A DNA stretch of 64,000 bases from Trabulsiella odontotermitis (GTDB lineage Bacteria > Pseudomonadota > Gammaproteobacteria > Enterobacterales > Enterobacteriaceae), in the NCBI RefSeq assembly GCF_001297775.1, contig NZ_LIFX01000016.1:22972-86971 (forward strand), written 5' to 3'. Position numbers and translations under genes: made by a program. The notes beneath the pieces are model-generated. The model ran no database searches and had not been told where the DNA came from. It worked only from the letters and a program-made list of their open reading frames with translations. Below, one piece after another: positions 10,228 through 19,179 of the stretch. Within the stretch, counting starts at the first letter, position 1, and each line of letters opens with the position of its first letter.

Positions 10228-11303
10228 CAGCACTGATACACATACTGGGATCGGATATCCCTCACCATAACCGAACCGTTCTGGCTTTCTTTAACGACGA
10301 GCTGGCAGCGGGGAGCGTGCATGCGCGCGAGTTTATGGTGGCCGGATCCGGGGACGGACTTCGCGACGCATTTCCGGCGCTGTCATTAACGTTCTATCCA
10401 GGCAAAAAAGCGCTGGCGCAGGCGGTGGTGGCCCGGGCAAAACAGGATCGTACTCAGCGCTTCTTCTTTCACGGGCAGTTTAATACCGGCCTGTGGCTGG
10501 CGCTATTAAATGGCGGCATTAAGCCGCAGCAGTTTAACTGGCATATCTGGGGCGCTGATCTGTATGAAGTGTCCCGTGGCTGGAAATTCCGGCTGTTTTA
10601 TCCGTTGCGCCGCATGGCGCAGGGGCGTGTCGGGCGAGCTTTCGCGACACGAGGCGATCTGAATTATTTAGCGCAGTTGCATCCGCGTGTGCCGGGTGAG
10701 TTGCTTTATTTCCCGACACGCATGGACCCATCACTCAATAACATGGTGAATGACACACCACGGGAAGGAAAACTGACGATCCTGGTCGGCAACTCCGGTG
10801 ATCCCAGCAATGAACATATCGCCGCGCTGAAGGCGGTTCATCAGCAGTTTGGCGATACGGTCAATGTGATTGTGCCGATGGGCTATCCGGACAACAATGC
10901 GCGTTATATCGAGGAAGTGCGCAGTGCCGGGCTGGCGCTGTTCAGCAGCGACAATCTGCACATCCTCAGCGAAAAAATGGCGTTTGATGATTACCTGGCG
11001 CTGCTGCGTCGCTGCGATGCGGGCTATTTCATCTTTGCCCGTCAGCAGGGGATCGGCACGCTGTGTCTGTTGATTCAGGCGGGTGTGCCGTGCGTGCTGA
11101 ACCGCGAAAACCCTTTCTGGCAGGATATGGCTGAGCAACACATACCGGTGCTGTTCACGACCGATCCGCTCAATGCGGAGGTGCTGCGCGAGGCGCAGCG
11201 GCAGTTGCTGACCGTTGATAAAAGCCAGATCGCATTTTTCCGGCCGAAATACCTTGAACCGTGGCATCAGGCGCTGCGTGTCGCCGCAGGAGAGCGCGCA
11301 TGA
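10224..11303 (+). CDS. wecF: TDP-Fuc4NAc:lipid II Fuc4NAc transferase WecF
   Basis: WecF (RffT) adds the third sugar, Fuc4NAc, to Und-PP-GlcNAc-ManNAcA and completes lipid III. It is the type member of glycosyltransferase family 56. Conserved stretches include [18 protein letters not shown] and [12 protein letters not shown] near the C terminus. The frame opens at 10209, but ATG 10224 overlaps the wzxE stop as ATGA and gives 359 residues as in E. coli. The protein is soluble or peripheral, with no membrane segments seen. Confidence 0.94.
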   Translation: MTALIHILGSDIPHHNRTVLAFFNDELAAGSVHAREFMVAGSGDGLRDAFPALSLTFYPGKKALAQAVVARAKQDRTQRFFFHGQFNTGLWLALLNGGIKPQQFNWHIWGADLYEVSRGWKFRLFYPLRRMAQGRVGRAFATRGDLNYLAQLHPRVPGELLYFPTRMDPSLNNMVNDTPREGKLTILVGNSGDPSNEHIAALKAVHQQFGDTVNVIVPMGYPDNNARYIEEVRSAGLALFSSDNLHILSEKMAFDDYLALLRRCDAGYFIFARQQGIGTLCLLIQAGVPCVLNRENPFWQDMAEQHIPVLFTTDPLNAEVLREAQRQLLTVDKSQIAFFRPKYLEPWHQALRVAAGERA

Positions 11304-12646
11304 GTCTGATGCAATTTACCGGCTTATTCGTGGTCTGGCTGCTGTCGACGCTGTTTATCGCCACGCTGACGTACTTCGAGTTTCGGCGCGTGCGCTTTAA
11401 CTTCAACGTCTTTTTCTCGTTGCTTTTTTTACTGACCTTTTTCTTCGGCTTCCCGCTGACCTGCACGCTGGTGTTCCGTTTCGACGTCGGTGTTGCGCCG
11501 CCGGACATCCTGCTGCAAACGCTGCTGGCCGCCGTTTGCTTTTACGCCGTTTACTATGTCACCTATAAAACGCGTCTGCGCGCCGCCACGTCATCGGCGC
11601 CGCGCCGTCCGTTGTTTACCATTAACCGGGTGGAGGCGCATCTTACCTGGATGATGTTGATGGGGATTGCGCTGCTGAGTGTCGGCACCTTCTTCATGCA
11701 TAACGGTTTTCTGCTGTTCAAGCTGCACTCTTACAGCCAGATTTTTTCCAGTGAAGTTTCCGGCGTGGCGTTGAAACGCTTCTTCTACTTCTTTATTCCG
11801 GCGATGTTAGTGGTCTATTTTCTGCGTCCGGGCTGGAAAGCGTGGTGCTTTTTCCTCGTCAGCACTGTGGCGTTTGGCTTACTGACGTATGCCATCGTCG
11901 GCGGCACGCGCGCCAATATCATTATCGCCTTCGCTATTTTCCTGTTCATCGGCATTATTCGCGGCTGGATTTCGCTGTGGATGCTGGCGGCGGCGGGCGT
12001 GCTGGGGATTGTCGGTATGTTCTGGCTGGCGCTGAAACGCTATGGCCTGAACGTCAGCGGTGACGAAGCGTTTTACACGTTCCTGTATCTGACCCGCGAC
12101 ACCTTCTCGCCGTGGGAAAACCTCGCGCTGCTGCTGCAAAATTACGACAAGATCGATTTTCAGGGACTCGCGCCGATTGTGCGTGATTTCTATGTCTTTA
12201 TCCCGAGCTGGCTGTGGCCGGATCGTCCTGGCCTGGTGCTCAACACCGCGAACTATTTTACCTGGGAAGTGCTGAACAACCATTCCGGGCTGGCGATTTC
12301 ACCGACGCTGATCGGTTCGCTGGTGGTGATGGGCGGCGTCTGGTTTATCCCGCTGGGCGCGGTGGCTGTCGGGCTTATCATCAAGTGGTTTGACTGGCTG
12401 TATACGCTGGGGAATCAGGAAACCAATCGCTATAAAGCGGCGATCCTGCACAGTTTCTGCTTTGGCGCGATTTTCAACATGATTGTCCTGGCGCGAGAGG
12501 GGCTGGACTCCTTCGCCTCGCGCGTCGTCTTTTTCCTTGTGGTTTTCGGTCTCTGTCTGCTGATTGCTAAACTGTTGTACTGGCTCCTGGAAAACGCAGG
12601 GTTGATCCACAAGCGGATACGCCCCCTGTCGCAACCTCAGGTCTGA
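11300..12646 (+). CDS. wzyE: ECA polysaccharide polymerase WzyE
   Basis: WzyE polymerises flipped ECA repeat units in the periplasm, with chain length set by WzzE. The product is very hydrophobic with about eleven membrane spans and the characteristic [15 protein letters not shown] segment. The frame opens at 11261, but ATG 11300 overlaps the wecF TGA as ATGA and gives 448 residues (E. coli 450). Wzy polymerases share little sequence, so the call rests on near identity to WzyE and on its place between wecF and wecG. Confidence 0.95.
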   Translation: MSLMQFTGLFVVWLLSTLFIATLTYFEFRRVRFNFNVFFSLLFLLTFFFGFPLTCTLVFRFDVGVAPPDILLQTLLAAVCFYAVYYVTYKTRLRAATSSAPRRPLFTINRVEAHLTWMMLMGIALLSVGTFFMHNGFLLFKLHSYSQIFSSEVSGVALKRFFYFFIPAMLVVYFLRPGWKAWCFFLVSTVAFGLLTYAIVGGTRANIIIAFAIFLFIGIIRGWISLWMLAAAGVLGIVGMFWLALKRYGLNVSGDEAFYTFLYLTRDTFSPWENLALLLQNYDKIDFQGLAPIVRDFYVFIPSWLWPDRPGLVLNTANYFTWEVLNNHSGLAISPTLIGSLVVMGGVWFIPLGAVAVGLIIKWFDWLYTLGNQETNRYKAAILHSFCFGAIFNMIVLAREGLDSFASRVVFFLVVFGLCLLIAKLLYWLLENAGLIHKRIRPLSQPQV

Positions 12647-12657
12647 TAAGGAACCTC

Positions 12658-13398
12658 ATGACTGATCCAACCTCCGCGCCGCTGTATACATTGCGTGGCT
12701 TACAACTTATCGGCTGGCGTAACATGCAACATGCGCTGGATTACCTCTATGCGGGCGGAACGCTGAAACCCGGTACGCTGGTGGCCATTAATGCGGAAAA
12801 AATGCTGGCCGCCGAGGGGAATACCGAAGTCAGGACGCTGATTGAAGCGGCGGAATTTAAATACGCTGATGGCATCAGCGTCGTGCGATCGGTACGCAAA
12901 AAATTTCCGCAGGCGGACGTTTCCCGCGTGGCGGGCGCCGATCTGTGGGAAGCGCTGATGGCGCGCGCCGGGGCCGAAGGGACGCCGGTATTTTTAGTCG
13001 GCGGTAAACCGGACGTGCTGGCACAGACCGAAGAAAAACTCCGCCAGCAGTGGAACGTCAATATTGTCGGCAGCCAGGATGGCTATTTCTCGCCAGAGCA
13101 GCGTGATGCGCTGTTTGAACGTATCCGCGACAGCGGGGCGGAAATTATCACCGTGGCGATGGGATCGCCGAAGCAGGAAATTTTCATGCGCGACTGTCGG
13201 CAGGTCTACCCGGGCGCGCTGTATATGGGGGTGGGTGGCACCTATGACGTCTTCACCGGGCACGTCAAACGCGCCCCGAAGGTCTGGCAGAATCTGGGGC
13301 TGGAATGGCTTTACCGTCTGCTCTCCCAACCGAGCCGTATTAAGCGGCAACTGAAACTCCTCCGCTATCTCCGCTGGCACTACACCGGCCAACTCTGA
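12658..13398 (+). CDS. wecG: UDP-ManNAcA:lipid I ManNAcA transferase WecG
   Basis: WecG (RffM) transfers ManNAcA to Und-PP-GlcNAc, the second step of ECA lipid assembly. It is a WecG/TagA/CpsF family (GT26) enzyme of 246 residues, the E. coli length. Family motifs are INAEK (44-48), YADG with Asp71, the MGSPKQEIF signature (168-176), [11 protein letters not shown] (191-201) and the basic C-terminal tail [17 protein letters not shown], which suits membrane attachment. It is the last gene of the operon and is followed by a terminator. Confidence 0.96.
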   Translation: MTDPTSAPLYTLRGLQLIGWRNMQHALDYLYAGGTLKPGTLVAINAEKMLAAEGNTEVRTLIEAAEFKYADGISVVRSVRKKFPQADVSRVAGADLWEALMARAGAEGTPVFLVGGKPDVLAQTEEKLRQQWNVNIVGSQDGYFSPEQRDALFERIRDSGAEIITVAMGSPKQEIFMRDCRQVYPGALYMGVGGTYDVFTGHVKRAPKVWQNLGLEWLYRLLSQPSRIKRQLKLLRYLRWHYTGQL

Positions 13399-13410
13399 TC
13401 CTCGCTCATC

Positions 13411-13455
13411 ACTGGAAGCATTGAACGTTTATTATGCAATGCTTCCAGTTTTTTA
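13411..13455 (+). terminator. Intrinsic terminator of the wec operon
   Basis: A perfect 13-bp stem (13411-13423 with 13437-13449) with a 13-base loop leads into a run of T (13449-13454). It lies 12 bases after the wecG stop. The remaining gap to yifK (13456-13609) presumably holds the yifK promoter, which I could not place with confidence. Confidence 0.93.
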
Positions 13456-13609
13456 AGACTTTGTTTGCCATTTCCAGGAAATTGTTAAACCATTCGCTGC
13501 CTGAATGGCAGTCTGCTGCGATTTTTGACTGCTCTTCACCATCCGATAAAGCACGTTACCTATAAAAATAACCGGCAATGACCGGAACAATGCAAACACA
13601 AGAGGATCT

Positions 13610-14995
13610 ATGGCTGAGAAAAAACCGGAGCTCCAGCGCGGTCTGGAAGCCCGTCATATTGAATTAATCGCCCTAGGGGGCACCATCGGCGTCGGCCTGT
13701 TCATGGGGGCCGCGAGCACCCTGAAATGGGCCGGGCCTTCCGTTCTGCTGGCCTATATCGTTGCCGGTCTGTTTGTCTTCTTCATCATGCGATCGATGGG
13801 CGAAATGCTGTTCCTGGAGCCAGTGGCAGGCTCATTCGCCGTTTACGCGCACCGCTACATGAGCCCGTTCTTCGGCTACTTAACCGCCTGGTCCTACTGG
13901 TTTATGTGGATGGCGGTGGGGATCTCCGAAATCACGGCCATCGGCGTTTACGTACAGTTCTGGTTCCCTGAGCTTCCCCAATGGATACCCGCCATTATTG
14001 CGGTAGCGCTGGTGGCGCTGGCGAACCTGGCGGCAGTCAGACTGTACGGTGAACTGGAGTTCTGGTTCGCGATGATCAAAGTCACCACGATTATTGTGAT
14101 GATTGTGATCGGGCTGGGCGTCATTTTCTTCGGCTTCGGTAATGGGGGACATTCGGTAGGTTTCGGCAACCTGACGGAGCACGGCGGTTTCTTTGCCGGG
14201 GGCTGGAAAGGGTTCCTGACGGCACTCTGTATCGTGGTGGCGTCGTATCAGGGTGTCGAGCTTATCGGTATTACCGCCGGTGAAGCGAAGAACCCGCAGG
14301 TGACGCTGCGCAGCGCGGTCAGCAAGGTGCTGTGGCGTATCCTGATTTTCTACGTGGGCGCCATTTTCGTTATCGTCACCATTTTCCCGTGGAATGAGAT
14401 CGGCACCAACGGCAGCCCGTTCGTGCTCACCTTCGCGAAAATCGGTATTACCGCGGCGGCCGGGATCATCAATTTTGTGGTACTGACGGCGGCGCTGTCC
14501 GGTTGTAACAGCGGCATGTACAGTTGTGGACGTATGCTGTACGCGTTAGCCAAAAACCGTCAGTTACCGGCAGGTATGGCGAAACTGTCCCGCAGTGGCG
14601 TACCGGTGGCGGGCGTGACGATCTCCATTATCATTCTGTTGCTCGGCTCCTGCCTGAACTACATCATTCCTAATCCGCAGCGGGTGTTTGTCTACGTCTA
14701 TAGCGCCAGCGTGTTGCCGGGAATGGTGCCGTGGTTCGTCATCCTGATTAGCCAGTTGCGTTTCCGTGACGCACACAAGGAAGCGATCGCCAGTCACCCC
14801 TTCCGTTCAGTTTTGTTTCCCTGGGCGAACTATCTGACGATGGCGTTCCTGGTTTGCGTGTTAATCGGCATGGGATTCAACGACGACACGCGTATGTCGC
14901 TGTTTGTCGGCATTATCTTCCTGGCCGCCGTGACGCTGATTTACAACGTGTTTGGCCTGAATCGTCATGGTTCAGCAGACAAGGTGAGGGAATAA
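13610..14995 (+). CDS. yifK: Threonine/serine:H+ symporter YifK (ThrP)
   Basis: This is an amino-acid permease of the APC superfamily (AAT subfamily) in the inner membrane, with about twelve hydrophobic spans over 461 residues. The first span carries the family sequence [14 protein letters not shown] (about 21-34), which forms the unwound substrate-binding helix. The E. coli homologue has been reported to take up threonine and serine. Close paralogues (ProY, AroP, PheP) share these motifs, so the assignment leans on position between wecG and argX. The ATG follows AAGAGGATCT. In Salmonella yifK is repressed by GcvB and Lrp; I have not shown those sites here. Confidence 0.9.
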   Translation: MAEKKPELQRGLEARHIELIALGGTIGVGLFMGAASTLKWAGPSVLLAYIVAGLFVFFIMRSMGEMLFLEPVAGSFAVYAHRYMSPFFGYLTAWSYWFMWMAVGISEITAIGVYVQFWFPELPQWIPAIIAVALVALANLAAVRLYGELEFWFAMIKVTTIIVMIVIGLGVIFFGFGNGGHSVGFGNLTEHGGFFAGGWKGFLTALCIVVASYQGVELIGITAGEAKNPQVTLRSAVSKVLWRILIFYVGAIFVIVTIFPWNEIGTNGSPFVLTFAKIGITAAAGIINFVVLTAALSGCNSGMYSCGRMLYALAKNRQLPAGMAKLSRSGVPVAGVTISIIILLLGSCLNYIIPNPQRVFVYVYSASVLPGMVPWFVILISQLRFRDAHKEAIASHPFRSVLFPWANYLTMAFLVCVLIGMGFNDDTRMSLFVGIIFLAAVTLIYNVFGLNRHGSADKVRE

Positions 14996-15000
14996 GCGGC

Positions 15001-15033
15001 AAAATGCGCAAAGCATAACCAAACGCGCATTTT
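15001..15033 (+). terminator. Hairpin after yifK, probable terminator
   Basis: A perfect 9-bp stem (15001-15009 with 15025-15033) with a 15-base A-rich loop starts six bases after the yifK stop. The stem ends in TTTT but no long T tract follows, so termination may be partial. Confidence 0.65.
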
Positions 15034-15047
15034 CTTAAAAAAAGCAC

Positions 15048-15083
15048 TAGACAGGCGCGCCTTAAGTCCGTACTATCCACCCC
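15048..15083 (+). promoter_or_regulatory. Promoter of the argX-hisR-leuT-proM tRNA operon
   Basis: TAGACA (15048-15053) and TACTAT (15071-15076) are 17 bp apart, followed by a C-rich discriminator at 15077-15083. A GC-rich discriminator is typical of stable-RNA promoters under stringent (ppGpp/DksA) control. The first tRNA begins 15 bases downstream. Confidence 0.75.
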
Positions 15084-15097
15084 CGCAACGGCGCTAA

Positions 15098-15174
<77 letters not shown>

Positions 15175-15239
15175 TTTTACCCGGCGCTGGAGCTGCGGTG
15201 GTCTGTGAAGTTAAGCAGGGCCGCGTGAAAGAATACAGT

Positions 15240-15316
15240 GGTGGCTATAGCTCAGTTGGTAGAGCCCTGGATTGTGATTCCAGTTGTCGTGGGTTCGAAT
15301 CCCATTAGCCACCCCA
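15240..15316 (+). tRNA. hisR: tRNA-His (anticodon GTG)
   Basis: This 77-nt gene includes the extra 5' G (G-1) that is the identity element of tRNA-His and faces a C discriminator. The anticodon GTG is at 15274-15276 and CCA is encoded at 15314-15316. The 65-base spacer from argX holds no other gene. Confidence 0.97.
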
Positions 15317-15336
15317 TTAATTTGAAGTTGTGATAC

Positions 15337-15423
15337 GCGAAGGTGGCGGAATTGGTAGACGCGCTAGCTTCAGGTGTTAGTGTCCTTACGGACGTGGGGG
15401 TTCAAGTCCCCCCCCTCGCACCA
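15337..15423 (+). tRNA. leuT: tRNA-Leu (anticodon CAG)
   Basis: This 87-nt class II tRNA has a long variable arm (TGTCCTTACGGACGT) and anticodon CAG in TTCAGGT. CCA is encoded at 15421-15423. The acceptor stem has one A-C mismatch (15341 with 15415), a feature I recall in E. coli leuT as well. Confidence 0.97.
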
Positions 15424-15464
15424 CGACTTAACAGATTGAACTAAAAATTCAAAAAGCAGTACAT

Positions 15465-15541
15465 CGGCGAGTAGCGCAGCTTGGTAGCGCAACTGGTTTG
15501 GGACCAGTGGGTCGGAGGTTCGAATCCTCTCTCGCCGACCA
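15465..15541 (+). tRNA. proM: tRNA-Pro (anticodon TGG)
   Basis: This 77-nt gene has anticodon TGG at 15499-15501, acceptor CGGCGAG, and encoded CCA ending at 15541. It is the last gene of the tRNA operon and is followed by a terminator eight bases on. Confidence 0.97.
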
Positions 15542-15548
15542 ATTTTGG

Positions 15549-15573
15549 ACCCCGCTTCGGCGGGGTTTTTTGT
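15549..15573 (+). terminator. Intrinsic terminator of the tRNA operon
   Basis: A CCCCGC/GCGGGG stem (15550-15555 with 15560-15565) closes a stable TTCG tetraloop and is followed by six T and a further T-rich stretch. Confidence 0.95.
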
Positions 15574-15603
15574 TTTCTGTGCCATTTCAATGTTTTATCC
15601 CGC

Positions 15604-15621
15604 TGTCACCACACCGCGACA
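15604..15621 (+). promoter_or_regulatory. GlrR-type binding site 1 upstream of glmZ
   Basis: An exact TGTC-N10-GACA, the sequence recognised by the response regulator GlrR (QseF) upstream of E. coli glmY. Its centre is about 182 bp before the glmZ start, where enhancer-bound sigma-54 activators normally sit. Confidence 0.75.
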
Positions 15622-15635
15622 ACTCGTCAGAACAC

Positions 15636-15653
15636 TGTTGCCAGCAGGTGACA
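15636..15653 (+). promoter_or_regulatory. GlrR-type binding site 2 upstream of glmZ
   Basis: TGTT-N10-GACA, one mismatch from the GlrR consensus. Its centre is 32 bp (about three helical turns) from site 1, so the two lie on the same DNA face. Confidence 0.65.
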
Positions 15654-15698
15654 TATAACTAACTGATTTTACCGCCCCTTTTTCATATCGTTCGTTTA

Positions 15699-15716
15699 TG
15701 TCTCCATCCGGCGACA
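15699..15716 (+). promoter_or_regulatory. GlrR-type binding site 3 upstream of glmZ
   Basis: An exact TGTC-N10-GACA. Its centre is 63 bp (about six turns) from site 2 and about 88 bp before the glmZ start. Confidence 0.75.
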
Positions 15717-15767
15717 TCTCCTCAATTCTTAAAGGTTGCGAAGCCACGCAGAATGGGGATGCAACTC

Positions 15768-15790
15768 TGGCACGCGTTGTGCAATAATAT
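15768..15790 (+). promoter_or_regulatory. Overlapping sigma-54 and sigma-70 promoters of glmZ
   Basis: TGGCAC-N5-GTGCA (15768-15783) has the invariant GG (15769-15770) and GC (15781-15782) exactly ten bases apart, the -24/-12 element of sigma-54 promoters. TAATAT (15785-15790) overlaps as a sigma-70 -10 with no good -35. Both place initiation near 15795-15797, where the glmZ sequence begins. Confidence 0.75.
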
Positions 15791-15794
15791 GCGT

Positions 15795-16003
15795 GTAGAT
15801 GCTCATTCCATCTCTTATGCTCGCCTTAGTGCTTCATAAACTCAGGAATGATGCAGAGCCATTTACGGTGCTTATCGTCCACAGACAGATGTCGCTTCGG
15901 CCTCATCAAACACCATGGACATAACGTTGAGTGAAGCACCTATTTATGTTGTCAAACAGACCTGTTTTAACGCCTGCACTGGAAACAGCGCAGGCGTTTT
16001 TTT
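15795..16003 (+). ncRNA. glmZ: Small regulatory RNA GlmZ
   Basis: The sequence closely follows E. coli GlmZ (SraJ, about 207 nt) from GTAGATGCTCATTCC to the terminator, and sits just before hemY as in E. coli. GlmZ is an Hfq-binding RNA that pairs with the glmS leader and activates synthesis of glucosamine-6-phosphate synthase. RapZ and RNase E process and inactivate it, and the decoy RNA GlmY opposes this. The 3' part that carries the processing and glmS-pairing region (about 15933-15968) is conserved with a few changes. Length here is about 209 nt. Confidence 0.93.
15969..16003 (+). terminator. Intrinsic terminator of glmZ
   Basis: A 9-bp stem (15969-15977 with 15990-15998) with a 12-base loop is followed by a T run ending at 16003. 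The T run follows on the plus strand only, so it serves glmZ and not the convergent hemY. Confidence 0.92.
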
Positions 16004-16021
16004 ATGTCACGCGCGGAAGGA

Positions 16022-17218
16022 TTATTGTGGCGGGTTGTTCTGCAGCGTCAGCATCAGACCATCACGGCGCATGGTGGCCGCTTCTTCAGGCTGATGGAGA
16101 CGGTCAAGCGTATCGGCGAGCCAGGCGTAGTCAAAGGCATCCGGGCGTTGTTTCAGCGCCGCGCGGAAGGCGAAGCTCGCTTCCTGCCATTCGCCATGTT
16201 TCATCAACGACTGACCCAGCGTGCTCCACAACAGCGGGCGATCGCCTACAGTTTTGATTTGCTGACGCAGCACTTTTTCCAGCTGTTCCGGGTTGTTGGT
16301 TTTCAGCCGCGGGATCAGCATCACCAGCCGATCGTCATACTGACGTTTTAAGCCATCGATGATGATCTGCTGCGCGGTGTCATGATCGTTACATTCAATG
16401 AGATGATCCGCCATCGCCACCTGCAGCGCGATCTGATGACGCGTCTTGCGGCTCTGATTCTTCCACCACTCACGCAGACCGTCGCTGCCCTGATCGGCGC
16501 GCGCCTGATCCATCAGCCCAATCCACGCCTGCTGTTCCAGCGCGGCACGATGCTCATCGTCACCGACGTTGGCTTTTGCCATCGACGGAATGATGTCGAG
16601 CAGCGAGCTCCATGCGCCGGTGCGAATAAACGCCTGTTCCGCGAGACGCAGCACTTCGGGGTGACGCGGCGTCACTTCCAGCAGCCTGTCTGCGCCGTGG
16701 CGCGCCGCATGGTTTTCGTTTCGCGCCAGTTGCAGACGCACACGGGCAATTTCCACCGGGATCATATCGTTACCGGCAAGCTCTGAGGCGCGCTCCAGGT
16801 GCTGATTCGCGCGGATCTCATCGCCGCGCTGCTGAGCCGCTTCCGCCGCCAGCAGATAATTCACTACCGGTTGCTCGGCGTGATCAGCGTTTTTCGCCAT
16901 CAGCTTTTCAACCTGCTGGTAGTCGCCTTCCGCCAGTTTCAGCAGCGCCTGTTCCGTCTGCTTACGGGCGCGGCGGCGTTTACGACCAACAAACCAGCCA
17001 CGCGTATGCGCGCCGGTGCGGAACACACGACGCAACAGCCACTCGATGGCGAACAGCACGACCATCAACAGAACAAGAATAATCACCAGACCGGTAACGC
17101 TGGTCTCAATGTTGTAGTTATCCGTCTGGATGAGCACATAACCCTGATGACCGGCGACGATCGGGCCGAGCACAATGCCGGCGATCAACAACGCAAAGAG
17201 CAATAGCACTTTCAGCAT
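16022..17218 (-). CDS. hemY: Haem-biosynthesis operon protein HemY (TPR membrane protein)
   Basis: This inner-membrane protein of 398 residues is encoded last in the hemCDXY operon. Two N-terminal hydrophobic segments (about 2-22 and 41-62) are followed by a basic stretch (RKRRRARK) and a long helical region with TPR-like repeats. In gamma-proteobacteria this hemY is not the protoporphyrinogen oxidase of that name in Bacillus; its exact role is unsettled, although work in E. coli links it to haem metabolism. It starts two bases after the hemX stop. The operon ends against the convergent glmZ, with no clear terminator on this strand. Confidence 0.92.
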   Translation of the reverse strand: MLKVLLLFALLIAGIVLGPIVAGHQGYVLIQTDNYNIETSVTGLVIILVLLMVVLFAIEWLLRRVFRTGAHTRGWFVGRKRRRARKQTEQALLKLAEGDYQQVEKLMAKNADHAEQPVVNYLLAAEAAQQRGDEIRANQHLERASELAGNDMIPVEIARVRLQLARNENHAARHGADRLLEVTPRHPEVLRLAEQAFIRTGAWSSLLDIIPSMAKANVGDDEHRAALEQQAWIGLMDQARADQGSDGLREWWKNQSRKTRHQIALQVAMADHLIECNDHDTAQQIIIDGLKRQYDDRLVMLIPRLKTNNPEQLEKVLRQQIKTVGDRPLLWSTLGQSLMKHGEWQEASFAFRAALKQRPDAFDYAWLADTLDRLHQPEEAATMRRDGLMLTLQNNPPQ

Positions 17219-17220
17219 GA

Positions 17221-18417
17221 TTATTCTCCTTGCGGTGCCGCGGCCGGGGCGTCAGCTTGTGGTGCAGCATCTGCTGTGGCTGGCGCGGCGGGCTGAGCAA
17301 GCAGATTACGCACCCGTGTTTGCATCAGCTTTTCCAGAATCGCCTGGCTTTGCAGCGTGTCAGGGATATCCATGGAAATGCTCTGCTGGCTGAGCTTATC
17401 GATCTCTTCAAGGAAGCCTTTGGTCGTCGCGTCTTCGGTATCGTAGTAAGCACGAACCCAGGTGGAGACGTTGTCCAGCGCTTGTTTGTAGGTTTCGTCC
17501 TGATGGCGCGGCACGGCCTGCGCCGCGACTAACAGGCGGGAACGAATGTTTTCACGCAGATAGACATCCTGATTCGGCGCCAGCAGCGGAACTGCGGTTT
17601 CATCACGACGACGCACGGTAATAAAGTTGTCCATAAAGTTCTGCCAGCTCTTTTGCAGGTTCACCCGCCATTCGCTGAGCGAGCTGGAGAGTTCGCTGCT
17701 GTCGTCCTCATCCATCGGCGAGTCGTCGTCGTTGTTATCGGCCAGACGCAGGTTATCGACCTGATTCGCCAGCTGGTTAACCTTCAGGATAATACCGTCG
17801 TAATCCACTTGTGTGACGCCAGACAGGCTGGCGATATCGTCAGTAATGGCGCGACGGGCAGTGATCAGGCTGGGATCGTTCATGTCGGCGAGACTGGCGT
17901 CCGCGCTTTTCAGCAGCGCCGCCGCGGTGGTCACGTCCTGATCGCTCCACAGTTTGCGACCGGCAAGTTTGACCAGGTAATCCGCCTGCGCCAGCAGCCA
18001 GGTTTTGGCGTCGCTGCCGGAAATGGTGGCGACTTTTTGCTGCACTTCGTCGAGCTGTTTCGTCAGCGCCTCTTGCTGGCGTTTCGCATCGGCCAGCTGA
18101 TCTGCCTGCTGTTTGATGATCCCTTCGAATTCGGTTTTTTGCGTTTCTTGCGATTTCTGTAAAGCAATCAATTGATTAGCAAGGGTGTCATTCGCCGTCG
18201 TTTGCGTCACCGCCTGCTGTTTTCCCCAACCGTACAAGCCAACGCCCGCCGCCAGCGCGATAGCAATGGCGACAGCGCTCAGCACCAGGCTGGTCTTGTT
18301 GCCACTGCCTTTGGGTGCCGTTTTCTGCGGTTCTGGGGTTTTTTCTGGCTGTGGTGTTGTTTCCACGGCCTCCCTGGTCTCTTCAACCACGGCGGAGGAA
18401 TGTTGTTGTTCCGTCAT
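17221..18417 (-). CDS. hemX: HemX, membrane-anchored protein of the hem operon
   Basis: HemX has 398 residues (E. coli about 393). A charged, Pro/Glu-rich cytoplasmic N terminus is followed by one membrane segment (about 43-65), a coiled-coil region rich in Gln, Lys and Ala (about 85-135), a helical periplasmic domain, and an Ala/Pro-rich low-complexity tail. It was once annotated as uroporphyrinogen-III methyltransferase, but no SAM-binding motif is visible and the biochemical role is not established; a scaffolding role for haem enzymes is an inference. The gap to hemD is 21 bases. Confidence 0.92.
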   Translation of the reverse strand: MTEQQHSSAVVEETREAVETTPQPEKTPEPQKTAPKGSGNKTSLVLSAVAIAIALAAGVGLYGWGKQQAVTQTTANDTLANQLIALQKSQETQKTEFEGIIKQQADQLADAKRQQEALTKQLDEVQQKVATISGSDAKTWLLAQADYLVKLAGRKLWSDQDVTTAAALLKSADASLADMNDPSLITARRAITDDIASLSGVTQVDYDGIILKVNQLANQVDNLRLADNNDDDSPMDEDDSSELSSSLSEWRVNLQKSWQNFMDNFITVRRRDETAVPLLAPNQDVYLRENIRSRLLVAAQAVPRHQDETYKQALDNVSTWVRAYYDTEDATTKGFLEEIDKLSQQSISMDIPDTLQSQAILEKLMQTRVRNLLAQPAAPATADAAPQADAPAAAPQGE

Positions 18418-18438
18418 TATGGCTTCCAGTTTTGAGAG

Positions 18439-19179
18439 TTATTGTAACGCGCGCAGCAGCGCATCGTTGTCGGCGCTTTCGGCAATCTGAATCTCTTGCC
18501 AGCCCAATTCCCTGGCGAGGTGCGCCAGTCGCTCGCTGACAACCAGCAGCCGACAGCGTAGTAGCCAGTGTTCACGATACCACGGCGGAATCAGCGACCA
18601 GAGCTGTTGTAACATTTCACCGCTGGTAATGACCAGCGTGGTCACCCCGCGTGATTGCCAGCGCATGGCTTCTTCCGCGCCATCGTAGTGTTTTGCCGTA
18701 CGCTGATAGCATTCGCAAAATGTCACTTCAGCGCCGCGCGATTGCAGCGTTTCGCCGAGCAGTTCCCGCCCGCCGTTGCCGCGCAATATCAGCGCTTTCT
18801 TTCCCGCAATTTTTTGTAATTCAGGTAATTGTAGCAAGACTTCGCTGATTTCCTGATCTTGTGGATAGCGAATCGTTTTGCTGCTGACCTGATGTAACGC
18901 CAGCGCCGTGGTGCGGCCAATGGCGAAATAGTGAGGCGCCTGCGGCCAGTGAGCCTGCTGCTGGTGTAGCTGCGCGTCGGCAAACGCCACCGCGTGGCGG
19001 GACAGCGCAAACAGCAGATCATTTTCGCTGAGGTTATTCAGCAGGCCGCTAAGCTGTGGTAATTCCCGCCCGGGGGTAAATTCGATCAGCGGGAAACTCC
19101 AGGCCACTCGCCCCAGTGTGCGCAAGCGGCTCACTAATTCTTCTCCCTGTGGAGACGGGCGGGTGACCAGAATACTCAT
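18439..19179 (-). CDS. hemD: Uroporphyrinogen-III synthase HemD
   Basis: HemD cyclises hydroxymethylbilane with inversion of ring D to uroporphyrinogen III in the cytosol, the branch point to haem and sirohaem. This family is very divergent. The 246-residue length, the N-terminal [15 protein letters not shown], the [17 protein letters not shown] segment and the [13 protein letters not shown] segment fit it. The ATG overlaps the hemC stop by 4 bases. Confidence 0.95.
   Translation of the reverse strand: MSILVTRPSPQGEELVSRLRTLGRVAWSFPLIEFTPGRELPQLSGLLNNLSENDLLFALSRHAVAFADAQLHQQQAHWPQAPHYFAIGRTTALALHQVSSKTIRYPQDQEISEVLLQLPELQKIAGKKALILRGNGGRELLGETLQSRGAEVTFCECYQRTAKHYDGAEEAMRWQSRGVTTLVITSGEMLQQLWSLIPPWYREHWLLRCRLLVVSERLAHLARELGWQEIQIAESADNDALLRALQ

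Noticed and set aside
15175..15239. Possible extra RNA gene between argX and hisR
   Set aside because: The 65-base spacer has some GC-rich pairing but no cloverleaf, CCA or conserved motif; it is most simply tRNA precursor spacer.
15370..15585. 71-codon minus-strand frame across tRNA genes
   Set aside because: It is the complement of leuT, proM and their terminator; such frames are common false predictions at tRNA loci.
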